Notes under the pieces: generated by a model
What the model saw: only the letters and a program-made list of their open reading frames with translations
What the model was told of the DNA's origin: nothing
Database searches by the model: none
Assembly: GCF_004309355.1 (NCBI RefSeq)
Contig: NZ_BJCC01000013.1
Coordinates: forward strand, 62,001-126,000
Source of the DNA: Enterococcus florum
GTDB taxonomy: Bacteria > Bacillota > Bacilli > Lactobacillales > Enterococcaceae
Length of the DNA stretch: 64,000 nt
Direction: 5' to 3'
Shown here: positions 26,306 to 35,450 of the stretch, one piece after another
Layout: each line of letters begins with the position of its first letter
Numbering within the stretch: position 1 is the stretch's first letter
Made by a program: the position numbers and the translations under genes

Positions 26306-26358
26306 AAAAATGCCAAAAAAAGACGATTCTGCTACGCTCCTCTTTTCTTGGCATTTTT
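26306..26358 (-). terminator. Terminator of the ftsE operon
   Basis: AAAAATGCCAA (26306-26316) pairs with TTGGCATTTTT (26348-26358), immediately after the ftsE stop. Leftward reading ends in a T-run. Confidence 0.85.
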
Positions 26359-26360
26359 AC

Positions 26361-27074
26361 TTACATTTCCATTCTTTCTTCACGAACGATTCGCCCGTTC
26401 ACCAGCCGAATGACACGATGAGGGAATTGATGGATGAGGGTTTCATTATGCGTTGTAACCAATACAGTCGTTCCGCTTTGATTGATCTCTTCCAGTAGTT
26501 TGATCACTTGCACAGCATTTTTACGATCCAAGTTGCCTGTCGGTTCGTCCGCAAGCAAAAGCGCGGGCTGATTGATGACGGCCCGAGCGATCGCAGCTCT
26601 CTGGGCTTCACCGCCCGACAAAGCGGTCGCAAATCGCTTCTCGCTCAAATCGACCAGCTCTAAAATCTCTTCAATTTTTTTAGGGATTACCTCTGGGTCA
26701 GTCCCGACGATATCCATCGCATAGATGAGGTTCTCTTCCACATTGGTTTGAGGCAGCAGCCGGAAGTCTTGAAAAACAACGCCGATCTCCCGACGCAGAT
26801 ACGGAATCTCGCGGCGTTTAATCATACTCAAGTCATGGCCGCCTACGCGAATTTCCCCGCTGTCAGCAGTTTGTTCTTTGTAAAGCAGCTTCAGCAACGT
26901 AGATTTCCCAGCGCCGGAGGGTCCCGTGATATAGACAAATTCCCCTTTTTTGATCTCGAGATGAATGTTTTCCAACGTAGGAAGTATCTGCGATTCGACC
27001 TGTGCTTCCTTGCCGCTCTGGTGGATCAACTGCTTCTCAGAACGGTACTTCATGACATTATTTAAATAGATCAT
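26361..27074 (-). CDS. ftsE: FtsE cell-division ABC transporter ATPase
   Basis: This 237-residue ATPase has Walker A GPSGAGKST, signature LSGGE, Walker B LLLADEPT and the H-loop TTHN. The D-loop segment TGNLDRKN is typical of FtsE and LolD-type proteins. A short insert near residues 16-30 departs from standard FtsE. With FtsX it forms a membrane complex that transmits ATP hydrolysis to extracellular wall hydrolases. I chose the ATG at 27074 behind AAAGGG; a longer frame would overlap ftsX. It is the last gene of the nlpC-ftsX-ftsE unit. Confidence 0.85.
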   Translation of the reverse strand: MIYLNNVMKYRSEKQLIHQSGKEAQVESQILPTLENIHLEIKKGEFVYITGPSGAGKSTLLKLLYKEQTADSGEIRVGGHDLSMIKRREIPYLRREIGVVFQDFRLLPQTNVEENLIYAMDIVGTDPEVIPKKIEEILELVDLSEKRFATALSGGEAQRAAIARAVINQPALLLADEPTGNLDRKNAVQVIKLLEEINQSGTTVLVTTHNETLIHQFPHRVIRLVNGRIVREERMEM

Positions 27075-27091
27075 CTGTTCATTCCCTTTCC

Positions 27092-27985
27092 TTATTTCGG
27101 GTAGCGAATGCATGAGCTTACCGCGATTTTAGCACTGATCAGTCCTATGACAAGGGAGGTGCCAATTGTAAGAAGGGGTAATAACAGCAGCAGTTCTCGA
27201 ACCTCAACAAAGTGATAGCCAAAGTGCCTCAGCCCCTTTTGCCAAAGTCCTGTCAGCCACGCATAGCTGGCTAAGGCGATTCCTGAAGCAGCTAAGCTCC
27301 CTAACAAGGACATAAACACTCCCTGAATTAAAAACGGCATGCTGATATACAACGGAGTCGCTCCCAGCAGTGTTCTCGTCTGAATCTCTTCTTGTCTGGA
27401 TTTGATTCCCATCATCAAGGTAATGAACAGAATCAACACCGTAAACACACTGCCTAAACCGAACAGCAGCCAGCCAAAACGTCGAAGGGTCTTGGTCGTG
27501 CGCAAGAGTTCATCCGCCGTTTGGTCCCCGTAATTTGATTCCGCTACATGCTTTAAGGCTTCGATCTTCTGATTGGTCTGCTTGATTGCTCTTTCCTTTT
27601 TGACCTTGATTACAAACTTGTCATACAAAGGATTCGCTTTTCCCTGCAGCATCTCAAAGGCACTGCCATATCGTTCGATGATTTCTTTCACACTCTGCTT
27701 TTTTGACTTGAAGGTCACCGACTGAACATTTGGCAGCTTTTGAATATCCTTTTGCAAAGAATCAATGTCTTGCTTGCTCGCAGACACCTCAACAAAAGTA
27801 TGAATCGCGACGTTTTCTTCAAGCTGAGCTGAAAAGGAACGAATATTAAAGCTCAGTGCCAGCAATAAACTTAAAAAAGTCATCGTTACCACAATAATCA
27901 GCAGACTTGCTGCAGACATAAACTGATGTCTGCGTATATTTTGCAGCCCTTCTCTAAACATTTTTTTGAACGTATATCGACGCAT
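27092..27985 (-). CDS. ftsX: FtsX-like cell-division permease
   Basis: This 297-residue protein has the FtsX layout: cytoplasmic start, membrane segment at about 20-45, an extracellular loop of about 110 residues, and three further membrane segments (about 170-195, 220-245, 265-290). It pairs with FtsE, encoded 17 bases downstream. In Bacillus and Streptococcus, FtsEX activates a coiled-coil wall hydrolase through the extracellular loop. The hydrolase gene just upstream here fits that scheme. TGGAG precedes the ATG. Confidence 0.85.
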   Translation of the reverse strand: MRRYTFKKMFREGLQNIRRHQFMSAASLLIIVVTMTFLSLLLALSFNIRSFSAQLEENVAIHTFVEVSASKQDIDSLQKDIQKLPNVQSVTFKSKKQSVKEIIERYGSAFEMLQGKANPLYDKFVIKVKKERAIKQTNQKIEALKHVAESNYGDQTADELLRTTKTLRRFGWLLFGLGSVFTVLILFITLMMGIKSRQEEIQTRTLLGATPLYISMPFLIQGVFMSLLGSLAASGIALASYAWLTGLWQKGLRHFGYHFVEVRELLLLLPLLTIGTSLVIGLISAKIAVSSCIRYPK

Positions 27986-28003
27986 CTGTCTCCACTCAAC
28001 TTC

Positions 28004-29092
28004 CTAAAAAATTACTCTCCCCGCACTCTGGAAAGGATGATAGCTTTCATGGGTGATTTTGACGTTTTCACCTGGCTGCGGGGCATGGATATAAAAGCCC
28101 TCACCGATGTATAGGCCCACATGATGTGCTGGGTCACCCCAAAACACTAGATCTCCCGGACGTAATTGACTAAGCGGAATGGTTTTGGCAAACTGCTGCT
28201 GTGCCTGACTGACTCTTGGCAAAGAAATACCATGGCGGGCAAAAACGTACTGCATCAATCCGCTGCAGTCAAATCCCGAAGGTGTAGTTCCTCCCCACAC
28301 ATAGGGAACACCAATAAATTGCTCGGCCTCGAGGATAACTTCTTTTGCTGTACCGCTTGGTAATTCTGAGCCCTGACTATCTTCTTCGGGAAGGCGCACA
28401 TTGGAAAAGAATCCCGCGGTAACCTGCTCAACCACGCCTTCTCGTTCCTCCTTAAGCGTCTCCTCCTGCTCTTGTTCCTGCTCCTTGATCGTTTTCAGCA
28501 GTTCCTGATTCTCACTCAACTCTCCTTGCAGCTCATGTTTCTTGACCTCTAGATTTGTCGTTGTTTCCCGAAGTTCTTCCTGCTTGCTTTCCATTTCCTG
28601 CTGCTTTTCTTTGGCTTGGCCTTCTTGCTGCCCCAGCTGATCAACCAACTGCTGGTATTCTTTGGCTCTTTTTTCATCCGCCATTTGAATTTCCTGCAGC
28701 GATTGAAGCGTAAGCAAGGCCTTGGACAGCTCCCCTAGCTTTAAGAACCAGACACCGTCCCGCGACTCATTCACTTGGATCGCCCGTGCCCGAGTACCGA
28801 TCTCCTTTTCAAGCTTCTCCTTTTTCTTCGTTGCCTCACGGACTGTCTTTTGTTTTCCTTCCATCTCCTGATTGACCTTTTCGACCTCACTCTCCAGTTC
28901 CTTTTGTCGAACGACTGCAGTGGAGATGTCATTGTTTAATTTCATGATCCGTCCCTTCAGCTCATCGACGGCAGTTTGTTGTTCCTCTTTTGGATCTGCG
29001 TAAACAGGCTCCGTCGCCGCACAGAAAAGAAGGCTGACGAACCCAATAACCAGCATGACTTTGCAAAAACATTTTCTCTTTTGGTAGTGCAT
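28004..29092 (-). CDS. Coiled-coil NlpC/P60 peptidoglycan endopeptidase
   Basis: This 362-residue secreted protein has a signal peptide (cleavage near residue 32, VYA), a long coiled coil (about 35-220), a short linker, and an NlpC/P60 domain (about 245-362). The catalytic Cys is in FDCSGLMQY, with histidines in the HHVGLYIG and YIHAPQ segments. These enzymes cleave gamma-D-Glu-diamino acid or related stem-peptide bonds. The layout matches CwlO and SagA. Its gene ends 19 bases before ftsX, so FtsEX control of its activity is likely. GGAG lies about 9 bases before the ATG. No prfB is adjacent, so this may be a second FtsEX module. Confidence 0.85.
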   Translation of the reverse strand: MHYQKRKCFCKVMLVIGFVSLLFCAATEPVYADPKEEQQTAVDELKGRIMKLNNDISTAVVRQKELESEVEKVNQEMEGKQKTVREATKKKEKLEKEIGTRARAIQVNESRDGVWFLKLGELSKALLTLQSLQEIQMADEKRAKEYQQLVDQLGQQEGQAKEKQQEMESKQEELRETTTNLEVKKHELQGELSENQELLKTIKEQEQEQEETLKEEREGVVEQVTAGFFSNVRLPEEDSQGSELPSGTAKEVILEAEQFIGVPYVWGGTTPSGFDCSGLMQYVFARHGISLPRVSQAQQQFAKTIPLSQLRPGDLVFWGDPAHHVGLYIGEGFYIHAPQPGENVKITHESYHPFQSAGRVIF

Positions 29093-29440
29093 CCTTCGTT
29101 GCTCCTTTTCTGATTACTAAACGAGTCCCATGCTTTACAGCAATCATTTCTTTTTTTGTCTCAGTTGATTTTTTCTATGATAAACATTGTTATTTTTACA
29201 GTAGTACCGATTTTTATGCTTGCTCCTAAATAACAGCATTTTCTTTTTAGTACCACAGATGCCTTTTGGATTTTAATTATCATAAATTAAATTATGTTAA
29301 AAATATCCAGTTTTAGTTATTTCAAAAACAAAAAAATCCAGTTTTATTTTATCATAAGCGTATTGACTTTTCTATTTCATTTAAAGATCACTTTATTTCT
29401 ATTAATGAACATATCCGAATTTGTAAGCCAAGAGCAAAAA
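29093..29440. other. AT-rich intergenic stretch
   Basis: I see no gene here. It presumably holds the leftward promoter of the hydrolase-ftsX-ftsE unit close to 29093 and is otherwise unstructured, AT-rich sequence up to the terminator at 29441. Confidence 0.5.
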
Positions 29441-29482
29441 GGAATGCATGCAACATCTCTGCTCGCATGCATTCCCTTTTTT
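29441..29482. terminator. Bidirectional terminator
   Basis: GGAATGCATGC (29441-29451) pairs with GCATGCATTCC (29465-29475), followed by CTTTTTT. Leftward it ends the transcript of the OmpR-like regulator gene. Confidence 0.85.
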
Positions 29483-29494
29483 AATTGATTCAGA

Positions 29495-30196
29495 TTATTC
29501 CATCAAGGTTGAAAAGTAGCCGGTCATTGATCCTTGGATCAACTCACTTAACCGGTACCCGTTTCGCCAATACGTGATGATGTTGAAATCATTGACGTTT
29601 GCTTGCTCCATCTTCTTGCGAATACTGCCAATCGCCGAAGAGATTTGGACTAGACGAGAATTGCTCATTCCCTCTTCCCATAAAATCGTGCATAATTCTT
29701 CACGAGATACGATACCGTCGATATGCTCCAACAACACCTTTAAAATCCGCAATTCTAATTTGTTCAGCGAGTTGTAGAAGGTCAACAAATTATGCCGGTT
29801 CGTCTCCGAGAATTCATACTCCTTCAAGCCAAATGATTCCTCTTCTTGGTTCTCACCTGCGAATTTCAGCATTTGCTCCCTTAACTCCGACAACGAAAGC
29901 TCCACAGGCAGATAATGGACCTCTTTACTGTAAGACTGTTTTTCGCTTGTCGTCTCTGCTCTTCTGACGAATTGAAATTCCGGTTTCTCCAGAAATTCCA
30001 GAACATTTTCCACTTCTCTGTTTGACAAGGTTTCACTGAAAATGACAATATTAAAAAAATGCAAGAAATCGATCACAGAGCTCTCCTTGTGAAACAGTCT
30101 CTTTGTGACAAAAACTTCGTAATCCAACTTTTGCAGCATGTCTTGAAGCTTCTGTTCTGCCAGTATGTTTCTCGTTAGAATAATCATTCTTTTCAT
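29495..30196 (-). CDS. OmpR-like winged-helix DNA-binding protein
   Basis: This protein of about 233 residues has a C-terminal winged helix of the OmpR type (about 130-225; FYNSLNKLELRILKVLLEH, then EELCTILWEEG and YWRNGYRL). The N-terminal 100 residues have receiver-like alternation (MIILTRNILAEQKLQDML) but no evident phospho-acceptor Asp, so this is an atypical, perhaps phosphorylation-independent, regulator. The start is uncertain: the ATGs at 30196 and 30187 flank a GAGG that suits neither perfectly. No partner kinase adjoins it. It stands alone between two terminators. Confidence 0.7.
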   Translation of the reverse strand: MKRMIILTRNILAEQKLQDMLQKLDYEVFVTKRLFHKESSVIDFLHFFNIVIFSETLSNREVENVLEFLEKPEFQFVRRAETTSEKQSYSKEVHYLPVELSLSELREQMLKFAGENQEEESFGLKEYEFSETNRHNLLTFYNSLNKLELRILKVLLEHIDGIVSREELCTILWEEGMSNSRLVQISSAIGSIRKKMEQANVNDFNIITYWRNGYRLSELIQGSMTGYFSTLME

Positions 30197-30662
30197 TCGC
30201 CTCACCCAACTTTTCCTCATAATATTTGGTCTATTTGATCGTTATAAAAAGAATTGTTTTTTACCTCACAAAATAATTCCTAAAAAATGTTACTACTAAT
30301 TAAAAAAACATATTCCTATTTACAGTTCAAAATTACCACATCATAAAGAGATCCTCAATAAGAATCCCTATTAAAAATATTAATTTTTTCTTCTTTTTTT
30401 GATATTTTACCCAATGCTCTGTTATTTTTAGGGGGATCTCAAAGAAATTTACTCGAAAAAATATAAAAAAAGAACCCTTCCACTGAAATTAGTGACTTTT
30501 TCCTAGTTTAAATCAATAATATTGTAATAATTATTATTTGTTCAATGAATCTTTTGCTAATCAGACGAAGATGTATTCTTTCATCGAGTGAATGGTTTTA
30601 ATGGATTAAGAGTCATTCGCTTTTTCATGATGATCTTTCTACCCAAAAATAGGTCTGTCTAA

Positions 30663-30920
30663 AGCACAATTACATGGCTGCAAACATTCTTTCGTCACAA
30701 TAAGGATACGCGGCAGATCACGCCACACGGTTTTCGCCCTACTCATGCTTCTTTATTATTTGAAGCTGGTGCCCGTATGAAGCAAGTCCAAGCACATCTG
30801 GGTCATAGCACTAAAACGATCATGAATGTTTACACTCGTGTGACCAAAAAAGTCAAAGAAGAAACCGCCAATAGTTTTGGCAATTATATGAAGAATGGAA
30901 AAAGCTGGGTTAATCTCTAG
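30663..30920 (+). pseudogene. C-terminal remnant of a phage-type tyrosine integrase
   Basis: The plus strand encodes 85 residues of an integrase end: ITPHGFRPTHASLLFEAGA carries the R-x-x-H box, then VQAHLGHS, then IMNVYTRVT with the nucleophile Tyr, and a stop at 30918. No start codon or N-terminal part survives; a stop precedes it at 30660. It lies just past the rplT terminator. The rest of 30197-30983 is AT-rich with no other gene I can support. The FRPTH segment (usually FRHTH) also hints at decay. Confidence 0.75.
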
Positions 30921-30929
30921 ATCAAAAGA

Positions 30930-30956
30930 AAAACCCCGCTCAATAAGAGCGAGGTT
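30930..30956 (-). terminator. Terminator of the infC-rpmI-rplT operon
   Basis: AACCCCGCTC (30932-30941) pairs with GAGCGAGGTT (30947-30956), and leftward reading gives GGGGTTTTTC, just after the rplT stop. Confidence 0.88.
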
Positions 30957-30983
30957 CATGTTGTTAAATCAACGTTTATAAGC

Positions 30984-31343
30984 TTATTTAGCTAATGAAT
31001 CTTTTGCTTGGTCAGCTAGAGCGGTAAATGCAGCTGCATCATTTACTGCTAAGTCAGCTAGCATTTTGCGGTTGATCTCGATACCGGCTACTTTCAAGCC
31101 ATGCATTAATTTTGAATAGCTCAAGCCGTTCATACGAGCAGCAGCGTTGATACGTGCAATCCACAATTTGCGGAAGTCGCGTTTTTTCTGACGACGATCG
31201 CGGTATGCGTAGTTGTATGAATTCATTACTTGTTCTTTAGCTGTTTTAAATAGGGTGTGTTTAGAACCGTAGTAACCTTTAGCTAATTTTAGTGTCTTTT
31301 TACGACGTTTACGAGTTACTGTTCCACCTTTAACACGTGCCAT
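30984..31343 (-). CDS. rplT: 50S ribosomal protein L20
   Basis: This 119-residue protein is clear L20: [16 protein letters not shown] start, [10 protein letters not shown], the [16 protein letters not shown] core, and the globular C-terminal half. It binds 23S rRNA early in 50S assembly and represses its own operon by binding the infC leader. GGAGG precedes the ATG. Last gene of the operon. Confidence 0.98.
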   Translation of the reverse strand: MARVKGGTVTRKRRKKTLKLAKGYYGSKHTLFKTAKEQVMNSYNYAYRDRRQKKRDFRKLWIARINAAARMNGLSYSKLMHGLKVAGIEINRKMLADLAVNDAAAFTALADQAKDSLAK

Positions 31344-31408
31344 GTTTAATTCCTCCTAATGTTTCTGTTGAATTTTAAAATTAAAGTAGTAAAGCTCAGG
31401 TGCCGCAA

Positions 31409-31609
31409 TTATTTCATGCGAGCAAGTTGTTGACGGATACGTTTGTAATCGCCAGCTGACACCATACGTGCTTTACGCAATTGACGACGTTGTTTTTTAG
31501 TTTTTCCGTGGAAACGGTGACTTGTAAAGGCACGGAAGCGTTTCAATCCGCCACCACCAGTACGTTTGACGCGTTTTGCTAATCCGCGGTGTGTTTTTTG
31601 TTTTGGCAT
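31409..31609 (-). CDS. rpmI: 50S ribosomal protein L35
   Basis: This 66-residue protein has the L35 signature: [13 protein letters not shown], then [18 protein letters not shown] and the basic tail. Between infC and rplT, the standard order in Firmicutes. AGGAGG precedes the ATG. Confidence 0.98.
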   Translation of the reverse strand: MPKQKTHRGLAKRVKRTGGGGLKRFRAFTSHRFHGKTKKQRRQLRKARMVSAGDYKRIRQQLARMK

Positions 31610-31701
31610 AATTAATTCCTCCTACATTTCATTTTGCATACCGTTCAACTACAAGAAATGTAAAAGTTGAACAAGCATCCTCAAACTATTTTTGCTGACT
31701 G

Positions 31702-32226
31702 TTAGTCTTTTTTCTCTTTCGGTGCAAGCACTAAGAACATGCTACGTCCGTCCATTTTCGCTTTTTGTTCCACTGTCGCAATATCGTCAGTTTCTTCAGC
31801 TAAGCGATTCAAGACTTTCTGACCAATTTCTTTGTGGGTAATGGCACGGCCCTTGAAACGGATAGAAGCTTTCACTTTATCGCCTTTTTCCAGGAACTTA
31901 CGTGCATTGCGAAGTTTCGTATTAAAGTCGTTGATATCGATCGTTGGACTTAAACGAACTTCTTTAACGTTAATCACTTTTTGTTTCTTGCGTGCTTCAC
32001 GTTCTTTTTTCTGTTGTTCAAAGCGGTATTTCCCGTAATCCATGATACGCGCCACCGGTGGTTTTGCGCCTGGAGCTACAAGGACGACATCAAGATTAGC
32101 CTGTTCAGCGATTCTTAATGCTTCCGCTTTAGATTTCACACCTAATTGTTCGCCATTTTGATCGATCAAACGCACTTCACGAGCACGAATGCCGTCGTTA
32201 ACCATCATATCCTTTGCTATGGTCAT
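31702..32226 (-). CDS. infC: Translation initiation factor IF-3
   Basis: This protein of up to 174 residues has the IF-3 N-domain ([14 protein letters not shown]), the Lys-rich linker helix and the C-domain ([34 protein letters not shown]). It binds the 30S subunit and discards wrong initiation complexes. The start is ambiguous: GGAGGTGA abuts an ATG at 32226 with only three bases between, while an ATA codon at 32220 sits at ideal spacing. IF-3 genes often use AUU/AUC/AUA for self-control. An L20-type leader lies upstream. Confidence 0.96.
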   Translation of the reverse strand: MTIAKDMMVNDGIRAREVRLIDQNGEQLGVKSKAEALRIAEQANLDVVLVAPGAKPPVARIMDYGKYRFEQQKKEREARKKQKVINVKEVRLSPTIDINDFNTKLRNARKFLEKGDKVKASIRFKGRAITHKEIGQKVLNRLAEETDDIATVEQKAKMDGRSMFLVLAPKEKKD

Positions 32227-32239
32227 TCACCTCCAAAAT

Positions 32240-32405
32240 TTTTGAGAGAAAGTCAAAGCGCGATCGCACAAAAAAACGAGTTCGTAACGAACCCGCGCGC
32301 AGTTATCCTCATCTCTAAAGACAAGTCATTAACTATCCAGCCCAGTGACCTCGGTCAGCTAAGGCGAGAAGCGGGTGCTTCTGCTTTTATTTCTCAACTT
32401 TTATA
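32240..32405 (-). ncRNA. L20 leader (ribosomal protein autoregulatory leader)
   Basis: The leftward leader of infC holds a GC-rich stem region (the complement of AAGCGGGTGCTTCTGC near 32368-32384), a middle conserved portion, and a terminator-type hairpin in which GGGTTCGT pairs with ACGAACTCG followed by seven Ts (about 32270-32298). Structure and position match the Firmicutes L20 leader, which stops transcription when L20 is in excess. A covariance search would confirm it. Confidence 0.75.
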
Positions 32406-32537
32406 GTATACAGTGTTCAAACAGCAAAGTCAACTTATTTTGTTCGTTTTTCTTCTGTTTCAGAAAACGTCGATAGTTTTCTTTTCATTTTTGTGCTAAG
32501 CTGGATAGGAACATTTATTTAGAATAGGAGTGATTCA

Positions 32538-33593
32538 ATGGAACATTCTTTCTTTCGAGAATTGCTTCATTATAACCAGCCAAAGGACTCTTCCCTTCGC
32601 TGGATCGGCGCCGGCCTTTGCATGCTCAGTGTCTTGTTCACCGGCTACTTTTCACACCAGCTGGCGATCGCCAGTTTCGGCTCTTTAGGTATTTTCACCT
32701 TTTTGTATTCCCGTCCACTCCCCATAAAGCAATCCATGCTTCGGTTATCCACCATTGGGAGTTTTCTTTTATTAAGCAACTTTTTAGGAATGCTTTCGAC
32801 TCATCTGCATTGGACTGCACCCCTTGTCGTCGCATTGGTCGGATTCATCGGGCGTTTGTTTTTTCGTCTTTACGGCATCGCCAAGCCAGGGGCCTTTTTT
32901 GTCGTAATGGTGACTGCCATGGGCGCCAGTACTTCGATCCCCTTACAGAAAATCCCGGTGATGAGTCTTTATTTTTTGATCGGTGTTGCCTTCTCTTTAT
33001 TTTTTGCAGCAGTACTTTCTCTTTTCGATCAACGAAAACCTGAGTCCTCCAACCTGCTCTCTCTTACTCAGCGGATCAACAATGATCCTGCCGTGATCAT
33101 CGATAGCTTATTTTATGCGGCCGTACTTTTTCTAGCGGTTTATCTGAGCTTTGGATTGCAGTTGAAAAATCCTTATTGGATGGTGGTTTCCTGTGCGGCG
33201 ATCCTGCAGGGCGACAATTTGCGCGCCATGCTGCATCGCAACATCCAACGAATCTTCGGCTCGATCATTGGATTGATGATCGCCGCACTGCTTTTGACAC
33301 TGCATTTGTCCGTGTTGCAAACATTAGTGGTAATCACCTTGCTGTTCATGACGGTTGAATTTTTTATTCCGCGCAATTATGCTTTGGCGCAGTTTTTCAC
33401 CACACCCATGGCATTGATGCTATCCATGCTAGTCAGACATCAGTACTTGTATACCTTGATTCAATATCGTTTCTTAGGGATCGTTTTAGGTGGTATGCTG
33501 GGGCTGGGAGCAGCCTGGATCATGACCACTGGACTGATTTTTTACAATCAGAAATTTAGTCTGGATGAAAATTTTGACAACGAAACAGAATAA
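32538..33593 (+). CDS. FUSC-family membrane protein
   Basis: This 351-residue protein has roughly ten hydrophobic segments in two blocks (about 22-160 and 190-335) separated by a cytoplasmic loop. The second block contains NPYWMVVSCAAILQGDNLRAMLHRNIQRIFGS... features of the FUSC/aromatic-acid-exporter (fusaric acid resistance-like) family. Members are proposed efflux proteins for aromatic or weak organic acids. No periplasmic partner is expected in a Gram-positive. AGGAG precedes the ATG. It is divergent from infC and otherwise alone; substrate unknown. Confidence 0.8.
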   Translation: MEHSFFRELLHYNQPKDSSLRWIGAGLCMLSVLFTGYFSHQLAIASFGSLGIFTFLYSRPLPIKQSMLRLSTIGSFLLLSNFLGMLSTHLHWTAPLVVALVGFIGRLFFRLYGIAKPGAFFVVMVTAMGASTSIPLQKIPVMSLYFLIGVAFSLFFAAVLSLFDQRKPESSNLLSLTQRINNDPAVIIDSLFYAAVLFLAVYLSFGLQLKNPYWMVVSCAAILQGDNLRAMLHRNIQRIFGSIIGLMIAALLLTLHLSVLQTLVVITLLFMTVEFFIPRNYALAQFFTTPMALMLSMLVRHQYLYTLIQYRFLGIVLGGMLGLGAAWIMTTGLIFYNQKFSLDENFDNETE

Positions 33594-33691
33594 CGCCGTG
33601 CTCGCCGTCTGTCTGAAGCAGTCGGTGGTTTTTTTTCAAATTGACGGCTCTTTGCTATAATGAGGCTAAGAAAAGGAAAAGGAGCGCCTGT

Positions 33692-34501
33692 ATGTATCGA
33701 TTGATCACCTGTGATTTAGATGAAACTCTGTTGGACAAGGAGCGGCATGTCTCAAAAAGAAACCTCGAATGGATCAAAAAAGCGGAGGAAGCCGGAGCTT
33801 TTTTCGTTCCTGCTACTGGTCGGGGATTCCATTCGATCCGCAAGACATTGGAAGAATTAGACGCCGTGGATAAACAAGACCACTACATGATCGGCCTTAA
33901 CGGCGGAGTGATCGTAGCGAATCAGGGAGGAACGATCATTGAAGACAACCCGATCGACTTCGACCTGCTTAGCACTCTGTTTCAGTTTGGTCTGAACTAC
34001 GAGGTAACAATCCACCTCTATACGTTTGATCAGGCTTATATTTACCAAATCAACCCGGAGGAAGCCGCTTATTTGAGCACAATTCCTCATCAAGTCGTTG
34101 AGACCAATGAGATCGACTTCTTAAACGACGAAGTTTGCTACAAAGTGTTGTTCCAAAACCTCGATCGCCGCTACCTTGAGACCATCGAGGCCGAATTGCC
34201 GCGAGAACTGCGCGCTCAGGTCGAAATCAGCTACTCCTCCAACCGCTATCTCGAATTCAATCCAGCTGGCGTGACCAAGGGAGAGGCTTTGCTGAGCTTG
34301 GCAAAACGACTTGGCATCGCTCCACAGGAAACCATTGCGATTGGTGACAACACCAATGACCGCACGATGATCGAAACAGCGGAATTAGGAGTCGCAGTCC
34401 AAAATGCGATTCCTGAGATCAAAGCGATTGCACAATATGTGACGGATGCTGACCATAACCAGAGTGCAGTGGCGGAAGTCATTCAAAAATTTGTCCTCTA
34501 A
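33692..34501 (+). CDS. HAD-superfamily Cof-type sugar phosphatase
   Basis: This 269-residue protein has HAD motif I (CDLDETLLDKE with the nucleophile Asp near residue 8), motif II Thr in PATGRGF, a C2-type cap, and motif III/IV GDNTNDRTMIE. Cof-type enzymes dephosphorylate sugar phosphates, flavin or PLP-type metabolites in the cytoplasm; the substrate is not predictable. I chose the ATG at 33692 behind AAGGAG; a frame start 51 bases earlier lacks a site and overlaps the previous gene's tail region. Confidence 0.9.
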   Translation: MYRLITCDLDETLLDKERHVSKRNLEWIKKAEEAGAFFVPATGRGFHSIRKTLEELDAVDKQDHYMIGLNGGVIVANQGGTIIEDNPIDFDLLSTLFQFGLNYEVTIHLYTFDQAYIYQINPEEAAYLSTIPHQVVETNEIDFLNDEVCYKVLFQNLDRRYLETIEAELPRELRAQVEISYSSNRYLEFNPAGVTKGEALLSLAKRLGIAPQETIAIGDNTNDRTMIETAELGVAVQNAIPEIKAIAQYVTDADHNQSAVAEVIQKFVL

Positions 34502-34505
34502 AATG

Positions 34506-34546
34506 AATGGGCGAAACGGTCTTCACCTCCGTTTCGCCCATTTTTT
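34506..34546. terminator. Bidirectional terminator
   Basis: AATGGGCGAAACGG (34506-34519) pairs perfectly with CCGTTTCGCCCATT (34529-34542), with a T-run to 34546. It separates the convergent phosphatase and corA-like genes. Confidence 0.92.
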
Positions 34547-35450
34547 AACGTATTCTTCGCCACAGCACGATGATCATCCACACAGATAATCCCAAACTGA
34601 TCACTAAAGAAATGATCCAACCAGCGTTGGAATTTTCGAAGGGCAGCGGCATATTCATGCCAAAGAAGCCCGAAACGATCGTCGGGATCGTCAACAGCAG
34701 CGACCAGATCGTCAAAATTTTCATCGTGTCGTTCAAATTATTGTTCAGCAAATTATTATAGGTACCTGATAGCTGATCCAATATCTCACTGGCCAGCTGA
34801 GTCATCTCAACGGCCTGTTTGGCCTCGATCAAGGCATCGTCCAGTTGCTCTTTTTCCTTATCGGTGAAGCTTGGGAACAGTCCTTGTGCTTTAATTTGTT
34901 CCAGCAGCACAACATTTTGCTTGGTAGCCGTCACTAGGTAGACCAGCCCAATCTCCAAGTCAGACAGGCGCAGTAGATTCTTGTTCGTAGTCTTCTCTCG
35001 CAAGCGCGCATTCAATCGGATCCGTTCGCTGTTGACCTCTTCGATCAACGGAAAATAGTAATCCGAGATCACAAATAAGGTATGAAACAGCAAACTGGCC
35101 GTACTTTGCTTGGGTTCTCGTTTCAACTGATTTTCGATCACCGCGACGACATACTTCGTCCGCTCGGAAACAAAAGTAAACATATGATGGTCTTTCAAAA
35201 TGAACGCCATCGGACTGGTTTCATAGTGATTGTCCGTTTTATCCAAATGAGCAACATTGAAAACCACCAGCAAAGAATGGGTCATGGGATCATATTCGAC
35301 TCGGGCACGTTCATTTTTATCGAGGGAGTAGGTCAGCATCTCATCACTGATCTGGTAGCGTTCTCGTAATTTGGCGACCTCTTCGGTATTTTTGGCGTCC
35401 ACATTGATCCATGAACACAAGCCTTGATTAAAGCGTTGTTTCTCTAACAT
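34545..35450 (-). CDS. corA: CorA-family magnesium/divalent cation transporter
   Basis: This 301-residue protein has the CorA layout: a large cytoplasmic alpha/beta domain, a long helix around residues 150-235, and two C-terminal membrane segments. The first ends in the selectivity signature GMN (FFGMNMPLPF). It forms pentameric channels for Mg2+ (or Co2+/Ni2+). Start chosen at the ATG behind AAGGAGGG; an in-frame ATG 48 bases upstream has no site. Monocistronic. Confidence 0.9.
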   Translation of the reverse strand: MLEKQRFNQGLCSWINVDAKNTEEVAKLRERYQISDEMLTYSLDKNERARVEYDPMTHSLLVVFNVAHLDKTDNHYETSPMAFILKDHHMFTFVSERTKYVVAVIENQLKREPKQSTASLLFHTLFVISDYYFPLIEEVNSERIRLNARLREKTTNKNLLRLSDLEIGLVYLVTATKQNVVLLEQIKAQGLFPSFTDKEKEQLDDALIEAKQAVEMTQLASEILDQLSGTYNNLLNNNLNDTMKILTIWSLLLTIPTIVSGFFGMNMPLPFENSNAGWIISLVISLGLSVWMIIVLWRRIR

